This document shows positions 1-8,556 of a stretch of 64,000 nucleotides of DNA, piece by piece. Each line of letters opens with the position of its first letter. Positions within the stretch are counted from its first letter, which is position 1. The stretch covers positions 1,240,001-1,304,000 of the forward strand of contig NZ_JAGYJH010000003.1 in the NCBI RefSeq assembly GCF_018402285.1. The letters are read 5' to 3'. Origin of the DNA: Hyphomonas sp. Lineage in GTDB: Bacteria; Pseudomonadota; Alphaproteobacteria; Caulobacterales; Hyphomonadaceae. A model generated the notes under the pieces. That model saw only the letters and a program-made list of their open reading frames with translations, was not told the origin of the DNA and searched no databases. A program made the translations under genes and the position numbers.

Positions 1-1
1 A

Positions 2-796
2 GACCGCGCGGCCCATGATGTCACAACGCCCAGCCTCTCTATCTTTTATCCTGCCACGCCCGATGGCTCGGCGATCCTCATCATTCCGGGCGGCGGTTAC
101 AGATGGGTGGTGATCGACAAGGAAGGCTTTGAAGGCGCCCGGCATTTCGCCGGCGAGGGCGCCACGGTTTATGTCCTGCGTTACCGCTTGCCGCATCAGG
201 GCTGGCAGGCAGGTCCGGACGCGCCGCTTCAGGATGCCCAGCGGGCCATCCGCCTTATCCGCGCCCGCGCGGCGCAAGACCTGATCGACCCATCCCGGGT
301 CATGGTCGCAGGCTTTTCGGCGGGCGGACATCTCGCCGGTACGCTTGCGATGCGGTTTGACAATCCGGCCTATACGCCGGTCGACGCAACAGATGCTCTC
401 TCGGCAAGGCCGGACGCCGCCGCGCTGGTCTATCCCGTCGCGACGATGACCGAGCCGTTCGCCCATCCCGGCTCCCGGCTCAACATGCTGGGAGACCGGC
501 CGGCGCCGGAAGCGATCGCCAACTGGTCGCTCGAATCCATGGCGCGGGCGGACATGCCGCCTGTCTTCCTGATGCACGCCGCGGACGACGTCGCCGTGCC
601 TGTGGACAACGCGCTCATGCTCCACGCGGCGCTCCGCAAGGCGGGCGTGCCGGTGGCCCTGCATGTCTATGAAGCAGGCGGCCATGGTTTCGGGCTTCGC
701 GGCATAGACGGCACGCCGCTGCAATCTTGGCCCTCGCTTCTGCGCGAGTGGGGCGCTAACAAGGGTATCTTCCCTTACGTTACCCTTGAAGACTGA
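2..796 (+). CDS. alpha/beta hydrolase (BD-FAE/acetyl-esterase type), 5' end outside window
   Basis: Carboxylesterase of the alpha/beta hydrolase fold. The ORF track starts at a GTG at 107, but the same frame is open to the window edge and encodes the oxyanion-hole segment IIPGGGY just before that GTG, so the gene begins upstream of this window. Visible motifs are the nucleophile elbow GFSAGGHLAG, the acid region HAADDVAVP and the histidine region GGHGFG, so the catalytic triad is intact. The family removes acetyl or other acyl groups from sugars or small esters; the substrate here is unknown. It ends 10 bp before the ATG of the next gene, so the two may be cotranscribed. Confidence 0.85.
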   Translation, partial: DRAAHDVTTPSLSIFYPATPDGSAILIIPGGGYRWVVIDKEGFEGARHFAGEGATVYVLRYRLPHQGWQAGPDAPLQDAQRAIRLIRARAAQDLIDPSRVMVAGFSAGGHLAGTLAMRFDNPAYTPVDATDALSARPDAAALVYPVATMTEPFAHPGSRLNMLGDRPAPEAIANWSLESMARADMPPVFLMHAADDVAVPVDNALMLHAALRKAGVPVALHVYEAGGHGFGLRGIDGTPLQSWPSLLREWGANKGIFPYVTLED

Positions 797-806
797 GCTG
801 CAGAAC

Positions 807-3641
807 ATGACCAGGACCCGTATCGAGCCGTCCCTGCCGGCCGCAGGCGAATATCTGCGCCAACAGGCAGAGCGGATCGGCGAAGACCCGATGACCAATT
901 CGGTCTTCTCCCTCGCCCAGACGCTGTTCCGGGATATCGAGCAGGGCCAAACCAGTCTCGATGACGTTGCCGGTCTGATTGATGAGGCCCATCTGCTGGT
1001 CGTCACCGAGCGCGCGGCCCGGCTTCGCGAGCGCCATGCCGGGGTAAAATCCGATAAGGTATGGGCGCAGGTCCGGGCACAGCTCGAACGCATCGCCGGT
1101 GAGGGCCTGACCGCCTTCCGAGCCGCTGTGGAGCAGGCCCGCGGCGGCGTCGTGTTCACGGCCCACCCCACTTTTTCGCTCTCCCCGGAACTGCGCGCGG
1201 CCATCGCCGCCGAAGCGGTAAAGCCCGGCAGGACAGCCCGCGCTGCCCTCAAGAAAGCCATCGGGTCTGACGCCAGAAGCTGGAACAGCTCCATCACGCT
1301 TGCCAGCGAGCATGAAGAGGCCCAGGCCGCGCTCCTTAATGCCGCCAGGGCCCAGCGCCAGTTTGCAGGGCTACTGTTTGATGTTGCCCGCGCGCGCTTC
1401 CCGGATCACTGGCAGTCCCTGCGCCCCGTCCTTCCCAGTATCGCCAGCTGGGTAGGGTATGACCTGGATGGCCGCACGGACATCCAGTGGTATCATTCCA
1501 TCACGTTCCGCCTCACGGAAAAGGCAGAGCAGCTCCGCCGTTACCAGGCCCGCGTTCAGGAAATTCTTGAAGCTCACCCTGGCGCGCCCGGGCTCGGCGC
1601 CCTGCTGGAGCGCCTCGGACTCGCCGCAGGCGAAACGGCGCTTCAGGCGGCAATGTTCAGCGGAGACCTTCAGTCGCCGGAACGTCTCGTCGCGGCGGCC
1701 AACCGCCTCACCCATGATGGTCCCGGCCGCCTGACAGATGCATCTGAAATCACTGCCGCGCTGGATGCGGCGCTGGCCGCGTCAACAGATGACACGGCAT
1801 TGGCCCGTGAGCTTCTGATCCTGCGCGCACAGGCCGAAAGCCAGCAGCTGGGCACGGGACGCATTCACCTGCGCGTCAACGCCGCCCAGATCGCCACGGT
1901 CATCAGCCGCGAGCTAAATCTTGATGCGGACGAACGCAGTCTCGGCCGTCTTGCCCTGGCCGAGCTTTCCCGCCGCGCGGCCACGCCCAAACCGGTTGAC
2001 GTGAACTTCGCTGACCTCTTCCTTGAGCCGTCCACCGCCCGCCGCCAGTTCATGATGTGCGCCCAGATCCTCAAGCATATCGATGCCCGATCGCCCATCC
2101 GCTTCCTGATCGCCGAGAGCGAGAACCCCGCCACCGTGATGGCCGCGCTCTATCTCGCCCGGCATTACGGCGTGAACGGAAAGCTCGACATTTCGCCCCT
2201 GTTTGAAACGCCTGAAGCACTGGAAACCGGCGGGCGCTTCATCGAGCGCCTGCTGGATGAACCCGAATTTGCCGCCTATGTGCGCCGCCGGGGGCATCTG
2301 TCCATTCAGCTCGGCTTTTCCGATTCCGGTCGCTTCATCGGCCAGATTGCCGGCAACATGGCGATCGAGCGTATCCACAACCTCATCCTGCGGGCGCTGG
2401 CGCCGCGCGTGCCCGGCGCGGGCCTTCTCATCTTCAACACCCATGGCGAATCGATGGGCCGCGGCGCCTGGCCGGGCAGCTTCGAGCAGCGCTTCGATCA
2501 TCTGCTCACGCCGTGGACGCGCGCCAATGCCCATACGCTGGGAATACGGATCATCCACGAATCGAGCTTCCAGGGAGGCGATGGATATCTGCATTTCGCC
2601 ACACCCGAACTTGCGCAAACCACGCTTGCCCACTGGTGCGCCCATCTGTTTGCGCCCCCGCCGGGCAGCGCGGCCAAAGACCCGTTCTATACGCGCACGG
2701 ACCTTGTCTGGGACTTCTACCGCGCCTTGCGCGCCTGGCATGAGCGCTTCTTCACCAATCCTGACTATGGGCGGCTCCTGTCGGATTTTGCGCCCGGTTT
2801 TGTCGTCACCGCCGGCTCGCGTCAGACACGTCGCCCGTCCGGCGCGGCGGGCCCGCGCGCCCTGCGCGCCATCTCGCACAATGCCGAGCTCCAGCAACTT
2901 GGCATCCCGGTCAACACCGCTTCGGGCATCGGCTCGTCCCTGCAGCGGGAAACCGACCGCCTCGTCGATCTCGTCAACACCAGCCCCCGCATGCGCAGTC
3001 TCGTCCAGCTCGCCTGGCGCGCCCGTCTGCTGACCAGCCTGCCGGTGCTGCGGGGCTATGCCTCGATCTACAATCCGGACGTCTGGATCGCCCATGCCCG
3101 CGCAGCGAGCTCCGAGCAGGCGTCAGCCTATCGCGGCGTCTATTACGCCCTGCGCGACGGTGAAACCGCCCTCTCGGTCAACCGCACGGCCAACCTCCTC
3201 TCGGTCGATCTTGACCGGTTCGACGGGCTTCTCGCCCGCCTCGATGAAGCGCCCTCGACAGCCTCCCGGCATGAAGACCGCATCCATCTGCATGTCATTC
3301 ACGGCGTCCGCCAGGCGCTGATGATGCATGCCTTCGCCCTTGCCGGGCGCCTGCCGCGCATTTCCGAGCGTCATGACACCAGCCTGCGCGACATCATCCG
3401 CCTCGTAACAGGCCTGCGGATTGCCGAATGCGTTGAGCTTCTGCGACGCATCTTCCCCGCGTCCCAGGACCGGATGACGCTCCTGTCCGCGCTGGAAGAA
3501 ACCGGCGAGGCAGCAACCGGGCCGGGCCAGTCTGGCTACGACCATATCCATGCGGAGGTGATCGCCCCGCTCGACCGGATCGATCAGCTTCTCCACCGGA
3601 TCAGCCTCGCCCTCAACCATCCCCATGACGCCTTTGGCTGA
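807..3641 (+). CDS. divergent phosphoenolpyruvate carboxylase-like protein
   Basis: About 944 aa, similar in length to PEP carboxylase (about 880-970). Recognisable family blocks in order are VVFTAHPTF (catalytic-histidine block, normally TAHPTE), GYDLDGRTD (normally GGDRDGNP), PLFETPEAL, GFSDSGR (normally GYSDSxKD), HGESMGRGAWP (normally HGRGGSxGRGG) and GSRQTRRP followed by LRAI. The HGRGG block is shortened by two residues and loses its first arginine. The arginine after the LRAI block is not evident, and the C terminus ends HPHDAFG instead of the usual MRNTG. The fold assignment is good, but true carboxylase activity is uncertain. The track uses a TTG at 786; ATG at 807, 10 bp after the preceding stop, is more likely. 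Confidence 0.75.
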   Translation: MTRTRIEPSLPAAGEYLRQQAERIGEDPMTNSVFSLAQTLFRDIEQGQTSLDDVAGLIDEAHLLVVTERAARLRERHAGVKSDKVWAQVRAQLERIAGEGLTAFRAAVEQARGGVVFTAHPTFSLSPELRAAIAAEAVKPGRTARAALKKAIGSDARSWNSSITLASEHEEAQAALLNAARAQRQFAGLLFDVARARFPDHWQSLRPVLPSIASWVGYDLDGRTDIQWYHSITFRLTEKAEQLRRYQARVQEILEAHPGAPGLGALLERLGLAAGETALQAAMFSGDLQSPERLVAAANRLTHDGPGRLTDASEITAALDAALAASTDDTALARELLILRAQAESQQLGTGRIHLRVNAAQIATVISRELNLDADERSLGRLALAELSRRAATPKPVDVNFADLFLEPSTARRQFMMCAQILKHIDARSPIRFLIAESENPATVMAALYLARHYGVNGKLDISPLFETPEALETGGRFIERLLDEPEFAAYVRRRGHLSIQLGFSDSGRFIGQIAGNMAIERIHNLILRALAPRVPGAGLLIFNTHGESMGRGAWPGSFEQRFDHLLTPWTRANAHTLGIRIIHESSFQGGDGYLHFATPELAQTTLAHWCAHLFAPPPGSAAKDPFYTRTDLVWDFYRALRAWHERFFTNPDYGRLLSDFAPGFVVTAGSRQTRRPSGAAGPRALRAISHNAELQQLGIPVNTASGIGSSLQRETDRLVDLVNTSPRMRSLVQLAWRARLLTSLPVLRGYASIYNPDVWIAHARAASSEQASAYRGVYYALRDGETALSVNRTANLLSVDLDRFDGLLARLDEAPSTASRHEDRIHLHVIHGVRQALMMHAFALAGRLPRISERHDTSLRDIIRLVTGLRIAECVELLRRIFPASQDRMTLLSALEETGEAATGPGQSGYDHIHAEVIAPLDRIDQLLHRISLALNHPHDAFG

Positions 3642-3839
3642 GACCCGCGGCAAGACGGCCAGGGGACAGTTTTATCACCCCGCCAACCCGTTGCGGCGTG
3701 TGCAGGCAGCAAAGTCCGGCAAGCGGCGTCTCAACCCTAGGTCTTTGGTCATAGCTGACTAAATCAATTGCAGGGCGATTGGCAGCGCGCTATCGGCTGA
3801 GTCTGTTTTCAGTATCAGGAAATGGCTAAGGTGCGGTGC

Positions 3840-4814
3840 ATGAACACTGAACGGCTCGACTGGGACACGTTGCGCGTCTTCCGCGTTGTGGCGGAGCTCG
3901 GCAGCATGAGCGGCGCCGCCGCCCGCCTTGGCGAATCCCCTCCGACCATCAGCCGCAAGATCGACGATCTTGAAGCCTCGCTTGGCGCCCAGCTGTTCAT
4001 CCGCTCCACCCGCGGCGTCGAGCTCACCGAAGCCGGCAAGGTCGTGCTTCGCCATGCCCACCAGATGGCAGAGGCCGCCAACACCCTGCGCGATGAGGCT
4101 GGCGCCCAGCGCGCCCCGGTGGAAGGCCGGATCGTCATTGCGACCGGTGACGGGATCGGCCCTTACTGGCTTGCCGCCCGCCTGCACGAATTCCAGAACG
4201 AGCACCCGCGCATCCAGATCCGGATGACCGTCAATGACGAGGCTGCTGACGTCACCAATGGCGACGCGGACATCGCCATCCATTTCGTTGAGCCAAAGAG
4301 CCATGAACTCCTCGCCCACAGGCTGGGCGTGCAGCATTATATCGGCTTTGCGGCAAAGGACTATTTCCGCGAGCGCAAGCCGCCAGACAGCCTCTTCGAA
4401 TACTACAAGTATCGCTGCCTGATGCATTCTGCCTATGTGAACCAGGTGGAACGCTGGGCGCCGAAAGTGTCCGAACTGAAACGGATGATCGATTACGCTT
4501 TCATCTCCAATTCCGGCACGGCGCTGATCCAGTCGTGCGCAGCAGGCGGCGGCGTTGCCATCCTGCCGTCCTTCGTCGCGGCCGTGGACAACCGGATCGT
4601 CCCGCTGGATCTCCCGGAAATCGCCCCGATCCAGTTCTGGATCGTCTACACAGAGCGTTTCCGGCGGCGGCAGGAAGGTCAGCCCTTTGTCGACTGGATC
4701 CGCAAACGGTTCGAGCAGGACGACGCCATGTGGTTCCGGGAACAGTTCGTCCACCCCCGCGACGTGTTCTCCAATGTCCACATTTTCCCCGGCGCGGCCG
4801 CCTCCCGGCCCTAA
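3840..4814 (+). CDS. LysR-family transcriptional regulator
   Basis: 324 aa. The N-terminal winged HTH is clear (DTLRVFRVVAELGSMSGAAARLG, SPPTISRKIDDLEASLGAQLF), followed by a linker helix and a periplasmic-binding-like effector domain from about residue 90. The start at 3840 (MNTERLDW) is preferred over the track's 3822 because a purine-rich AAGGTG lies about 10 nt upstream and the HTH then starts at the usual place. No divergent target gene is adjacent: the gene follows the PEPC-like gene after about 200 bp of non-coding DNA and precedes a LacI gene on the same strand. Its effector and targets are unknown. Confidence 0.9.
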   Translation: MNTERLDWDTLRVFRVVAELGSMSGAAARLGESPPTISRKIDDLEASLGAQLFIRSTRGVELTEAGKVVLRHAHQMAEAANTLRDEAGAQRAPVEGRIVIATGDGIGPYWLAARLHEFQNEHPRIQIRMTVNDEAADVTNGDADIAIHFVEPKSHELLAHRLGVQHYIGFAAKDYFRERKPPDSLFEYYKYRCLMHSAYVNQVERWAPKVSELKRMIDYAFISNSGTALIQSCAAGGGVAILPSFVAAVDNRIVPLDLPEIAPIQFWIVYTERFRRRQEGQPFVDWIRKRFEQDDAMWFREQFVHPRDVFSNVHIFPGAAASRP

Positions 4815-4920
4815 TCCCGATTGTCGCGCCCGCTGCGCCTGGCATTGCGTGAGAGCGAAGTGGCGTCCTATGATCGCAAAGTCCGGTTGACAGGCCGTGG
4901 CATAGCCTGAGGGGGATACC

Positions 4921-5934
4921 ATCGACACGAATGACAGGCGCCCGGCCACGATCATCGACGTAGCCCGCGAAGCCGGCGTTTCCTTCAAGACAGTCAGCCG
5001 CGTGCTGAACGGAGAGCCCAATGTGCGCGCCGAAACCCGTCAGCGTGTCATGGAGGCAGTGGCCCGCCTCGGTTACCGCGCCAACCAGCATGCCCGCAGC
5101 CTGCGTGCGGGCCAGAGTCGTCTGATCGGCGTCTTCTATTCAAACCCGTCCCGCAACTATATCGGTGAAATCCAGATCGGCGCGCTCCAGCGCGGTAATG
5201 CCGAAGGGTTCTCCATCGCGTTCGAGCATCTTCAGGAGGGCCCGGAAGGGTCTGTGCTGCCGCGCGGCGGCGCAGCGCTCGCCGGTGTCGTCCTCACCCC
5301 GCCGCTCACCGAAGACCGCGCCCTGATCGCCCGCCTGATCGAAGCTGACACGCCCTTTGTCCGCCTCTCGCATACCGAAGCCGAAGGCGAGGTTGGTCAC
5401 ATCACCATGGATGACGAGGCGGCTGCGCGCGAGCTCATGGATCATCTCTTCACGCTGGGCCATCGCCGCATCGGTTTCATTGCCGGCACCCAGAGCCATC
5501 CCCAGGCCCGACTGCGCGAGGCAGGCTACCGCGCGAGCCTTGCCGCCGCAGGGATCCCGGTCGAGGAGTCCCTGATTACGCGCGGCACGTTTGAATTTGA
5601 ATCCGGCCTGCGCGCCGCCGCCGATCTCCTCGCGCGCACGCCCCGGCCGACGGCGATCTTTGCCAGCAATGATGATATGGCCGCCGCCGTGCTGGCCGTG
5701 GCCTTCCGGTCCGGCCTGCGTGTGCCCGAGCAGCTCTCGGTGACCGGCTTTGACGACACGCCGCTCGCCTCGGTTGTCTATCCGGCGCTGACCACAATCT
5801 ACCAGCCCAGCCGGGAGATGGCCTCGGTTGCCGTGAGCATGCTGCTGGAAAAGCGCAGCACCGACGGCCCCGGCAAGGCCTGCCTGCCATACCGTCTCGT
5901 GGTGCGTGAAACCACCGCGCCGCCGGAGGCCTGA
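4921..5934 (+). CDS. LacI-family transcriptional regulator with no standard start codon before its HTH
   Basis: The track begins at a GTG (5002) inside the DNA-binding domain, but the same frame upstream encodes the whole LacI HTH (ATIIDVAREAGVSFKTVSRV), and the hinge and periplasmic-binding-protein domain follow. The open frame starts after a TAG at 4903 and contains no ATG, GTG, TTG or CTG before the HTH. A GAGGGGG box (4909-4915) sits 5 nt before an ATC codon at 4921, which is used here as the tentative start. Either a rare ATC start is used, or the start codon has been mutated or misread. The protein is about 337 aa and otherwise intact (GFDDTPLASVVYPALTTI). LacI regulators usually answer to a sugar; none is implied by the neighbours. 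Confidence 0.8.
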   Translation: MDTNDRRPATIIDVAREAGVSFKTVSRVLNGEPNVRAETRQRVMEAVARLGYRANQHARSLRAGQSRLIGVFYSNPSRNYIGEIQIGALQRGNAEGFSIAFEHLQEGPEGSVLPRGGAALAGVVLTPPLTEDRALIARLIEADTPFVRLSHTEAEGEVGHITMDDEAAARELMDHLFTLGHRRIGFIAGTQSHPQARLREAGYRASLAAAGIPVEESLITRGTFEFESGLRAAADLLARTPRPTAIFASNDDMAAAVLAVAFRSGLRVPEQLSVTGFDDTPLASVVYPALTTIYQPSREMASVAVSMLLEKRSTDGPGKACLPYRLVVRETTAPPEA

Positions 5935-5978
5935 GCCCCCGTTCCCTGCGCCCCGGCTTTCGTGTAAGCGCCCTGTCC

Positions 5979-7082
5979 ATGACCAAGCCCATCAGCCAGA
6001 TCGCACCCCTCCCGCACATTGCTGCCACCAAGCCCTATGTTCCGGGCGGCAAGCTGCATGGCGCCAGGGGACCGGTTGCGATGCTTGCCTCGAATGAAAA
6101 CCCGTTCGGGCCAAGCCCGAAAGCGGTCCAGGCCGCCCGCGCCGCCGCCGCGGATGTCCACGTCTATCCCGATCCCGATTATGGCCAGCTGCGCGCCGCC
6201 ATCGCCGCCGCCAAAGGCATTGCAGATGTTTCCCGCGTCGTCACCTCGGCCGGGTCCGACGAGATCATCCACCTGCTCACCCAATGCTATGCAGGCCCCG
6301 GCGACGAAGTGGTCTTCACCGAACACGCATTCTCCATGTACCGCGTCTCGGCCGGTGCCCATGGCGCCATATCTGTCGTCGCCCCGGAAACGGAGATGAC
6401 CGCCGGCGTCAATGCCATCCTCGGCGCGGTTTCCCCGCGCACGAAGCTCCTTTTCCTCGCCAATCCCAACAATCCGACGGGCACCATGCTCACGGGGGAA
6501 GAGCTCCGGACGCTGCAGGACGCGCTGCCTCCGCAGGTCCTCTTCGTGGTCGATGGCGCCTATTCGGAGTATCTCGGCCCGGCCTATGAGGCCGAACTGC
6601 GCGACCTCGTCGACCGGCGCGACAACACCGTGATGATGCGCACCTTTTCCAAGATCTATGGCCTGGCCGCTATGCGCCTTGGTTGGGCCTACATGCCCGC
6701 CGCCATCGCCGCGATCTACCAGCGCATTCGCGGGCCCTTCAATGTCAGCAGCATTGCCGCCGCTGCCGGTATCGCCTGCGTCGGCGATGAAGACTTCCTC
6801 AGGATGTCCCGGGATCACAACACCAGATGGCGCGCCGTCATGACGGACGCCCTAAATGCCATGGGCCTGCCGACGCCGCCTTCGCACGCAAACTTCATCG
6901 TCACCGAGTTCGGGTCCGCCCAAAGGGCGGCCGACGCCAACCAGCATCTCAGGGATAACGACATCCTCGTACGCGCGATCAGCGGTTATGGCCTGCCCAC
7001 CAGGCTGCGCATTTCGGTGGGCAGCGAAGCGGACAATCAGCGTTTCCTGGACGCCATGCAGGCCTTCACCGCGTCACGCTGA
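5979..7082 (+). CDS. hisC: histidinol-phosphate aminotransferase (HisC family)
   Basis: PLP-dependent fold-type I aminotransferase of 367 aa, normal length for HisC. Motifs include ASNENPFGPS near the N terminus, YPDPDYGQLR, the NPNNPTGT block, DGAYSEY, and the Schiff-base lysine in TFSKIYGLAAMRLGW. The family transfers the amino group of glutamate to imidazole-acetol phosphate in histidine synthesis, and many members also transaminate tyrosine and phenylalanine. The gene is not beside other his genes, so it could be a second HisC or an aromatic aminotransferase. Its 3' end overlaps that of convergent panC by 17 bp. Confidence 0.88.
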   Translation: MTKPISQIAPLPHIAATKPYVPGGKLHGARGPVAMLASNENPFGPSPKAVQAARAAAADVHVYPDPDYGQLRAAIAAAKGIADVSRVVTSAGSDEIIHLLTQCYAGPGDEVVFTEHAFSMYRVSAGAHGAISVVAPETEMTAGVNAILGAVSPRTKLLFLANPNNPTGTMLTGEELRTLQDALPPQVLFVVDGAYSEYLGPAYEAELRDLVDRRDNTVMMRTFSKIYGLAAMRLGWAYMPAAIAAIYQRIRGPFNVSSIAAAAGIACVGDEDFLRMSRDHNTRWRAVMTDALNAMGLPTPPSHANFIVTEFGSAQRAADANQHLRDNDILVRAISGYGLPTRLRISVGSEADNQRFLDAMQAFTASR

Positions 7083-7947
7083 TATTATCAATCAGCCGCG
7101 TCTTGCCGATCCACGCCGCCGCCAGCAGGCGCGCTTGCGTGCCTTCTTTCAAAGGCTCACCCAGGGGCAGGGCCTGCAGCGTCGCCGGGTCCACGAGCGT
7201 GACATAATCCAGCTTCCGGAATCCGGCAGTCAGGATATGCCCTTCTGCTTCCTTAAGCGCCTCTGAGGGCAGGGTACCGAGTGACATCCGAACCGAGGCC
7301 CGGTGCATTGCTGCAAAGATCGCGCCGGCCGCGCGCCGTTCCTCCGGGGAAAGATAAAGATTGCGGGAAGACTGGGCGAGCCCGTCCGCATCCCGCTTCG
7401 TTTCTCCGCCGATGATCTCGATGGGAAAGCCGAGGTCCTGCACCATCCGGCGGATCACCTGCAGCTGCTGGTAATCTTTTTCCCCGAACACGGCCAGGTC
7501 CGGCTGCGCATGCAGGAAGAGGCGGGCCACCACGGTCGCCACCCCGTAGAAGAAGTGCGGCCGGTAAATCCCGTCGAGCAGGTCCGACAGCGATTCGACC
7601 CGCACATTGGTCACTGATCCTTCGGGATACATTTCTGCAACACTGGGAAGATAAACAGCGTCACATTTCGCGCTGGCCAGCTTGGCAATGTCTTCGGCCT
7701 CGCGGCGCGGATAGGTGTCGAAATCCTCGCCCGGGGCGAACTGCGCCGGGTTAACGAAAATACTCGCTACGGTGCGTGTTACCTTTTCCTGAGCTTTTTC
7801 AATGAGGGAGAGGTGCCCCTCATGCAGGGCCCCCATGGTGGGGACGAAACCCACGGTTTCACCGGTCTGTTTCCAGGCCCGCACACAGGCCTGCAGTTCG
7901 TTTCGGGTACGGATTATTTCGACCCGGTTTTCTGTCGTCGAATTCAC
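7066..7947 (-). CDS. panC: pantoate--beta-alanine ligase
   Basis: 293 aa. It joins pantoate and beta-alanine with ATP to make pantothenate, the coenzyme A precursor, in the cytoplasm. Diagnostic blocks are GFVPTMGALHEGHLSLI (nucleotidyltransferase HIGH-like site), SIFVNPAQF, FFYGVATVVARL, AVFGEKDYQQL and SSRNLYLSPEER. The start is a GTG at 7947 with an AGCAGGG about 10 nt upstream. The gene is convergent and overlapping with hisC, and divergent from the unknown gene at 8015. No panB is visible in the window. Confidence 0.95.
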   Translation of the reverse strand: MNSTTENRVEIIRTRNELQACVRAWKQTGETVGFVPTMGALHEGHLSLIEKAQEKVTRTVASIFVNPAQFAPGEDFDTYPRREAEDIAKLASAKCDAVYLPSVAEMYPEGSVTNVRVESLSDLLDGIYRPHFFYGVATVVARLFLHAQPDLAVFGEKDYQQLQVIRRMVQDLGFPIEIIGGETKRDADGLAQSSRNLYLSPEERRAAGAIFAAMHRASVRMSLGTLPSEALKEAEGHILTAGFRKLDYVTLVDPATLQALPLGEPLKEGTQARLLAAAWIGKTRLIDNISVTR

Positions 7948-8014
7948 TTTTCAGATGCCCTGCTTCAAGATGAAGTTAATGTGTTGTTAACCCAGACGGG
8001 GGAATTTTACAGAC

Positions 8015-8497
8015 ATGACCCAGCGCATCGTAACCACTCTCCGCTCGCTCGCACTTTTCGGTGCTGTCTCGCTTGGCCTGCGCAAGGCGAACATCGAAGA
8101 AAGGCATCCTGAACCCATCCTCGGCGCCCTTCGCCCGGATGAAGAGAATGATGCCTGGTTGTTCGACCGGTCCGAGACCAATCTTTCCTCCGGTGCCTAC
8201 ATGCTGGAGCAGGAATATTCCCGCGTGTCCGGCGCTCTTTCGGCGCTTCGCGGCGTCCTGTCCAGCCTTGCCCGCGTTCCAGAAGCCGGCGAGATGGCTT
8301 ATGCCGCGCCCTATGACGCGCCGCTGGCCACCGATCCGATGCTCTTCGACGAGGCGCGCGCGCTCATCCCGGTTCTCACCAACGTGGTTCCCTTCGAGGA
8401 CGACGATCTCTTTGTCGAACATACCTTCGCTCTGCCGCGGGCCGGTGCCGGCCACCATCACCCGCAGTCTGTCGAAGCCCTGCAGCGCGTCGCCTGA
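8015..8497 (+). CDS. hypothetical protein, between panC and mipZ
   Basis: 160 aa, family not recognised. A short hydrophobic stretch near the N terminus (SLALFGAVSLGL) is followed by an acidic, probably helical soluble region (LEQEYSRVSGALSALRGVLSSLARV) and a His/Ala-rich end. No catalytic motif, zinc ligands or repeats were noticed. The start ATG at 8015 has a GGGGGA about 10 nt upstream. Codon use looks like that of its neighbours. It lies 60 bp upstream of mipZ on the same strand and may share its transcript, so a cell-cycle or envelope role is possible but unproven. Confidence 0.7.
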   Translation: MTQRIVTTLRSLALFGAVSLGLRKANIEERHPEPILGALRPDEENDAWLFDRSETNLSSGAYMLEQEYSRVSGALSALRGVLSSLARVPEAGEMAYAAPYDAPLATDPMLFDEARALIPVLTNVVPFEDDDLFVEHTFALPRAGAGHHHPQSVEALQRVA

Positions 8498-8556
8498 CCT
8501 ACGCCGGAATAGTTTGACCGAAGGCTTGTTGCCGGAGGAGTTGTGGAGTTCCCTGG

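Noticed and set aside
1914-3095. 393-aa minus-strand ORF
   Set aside because: Antisense shadow of the PEPC-like gene; low-complexity GC-rich composition and no recognisable domain.
3759-5021. 420-aa minus-strand ORF
   Set aside because: Antisense to the LysR and LacI regulators, which have clear domains in the plus frame.
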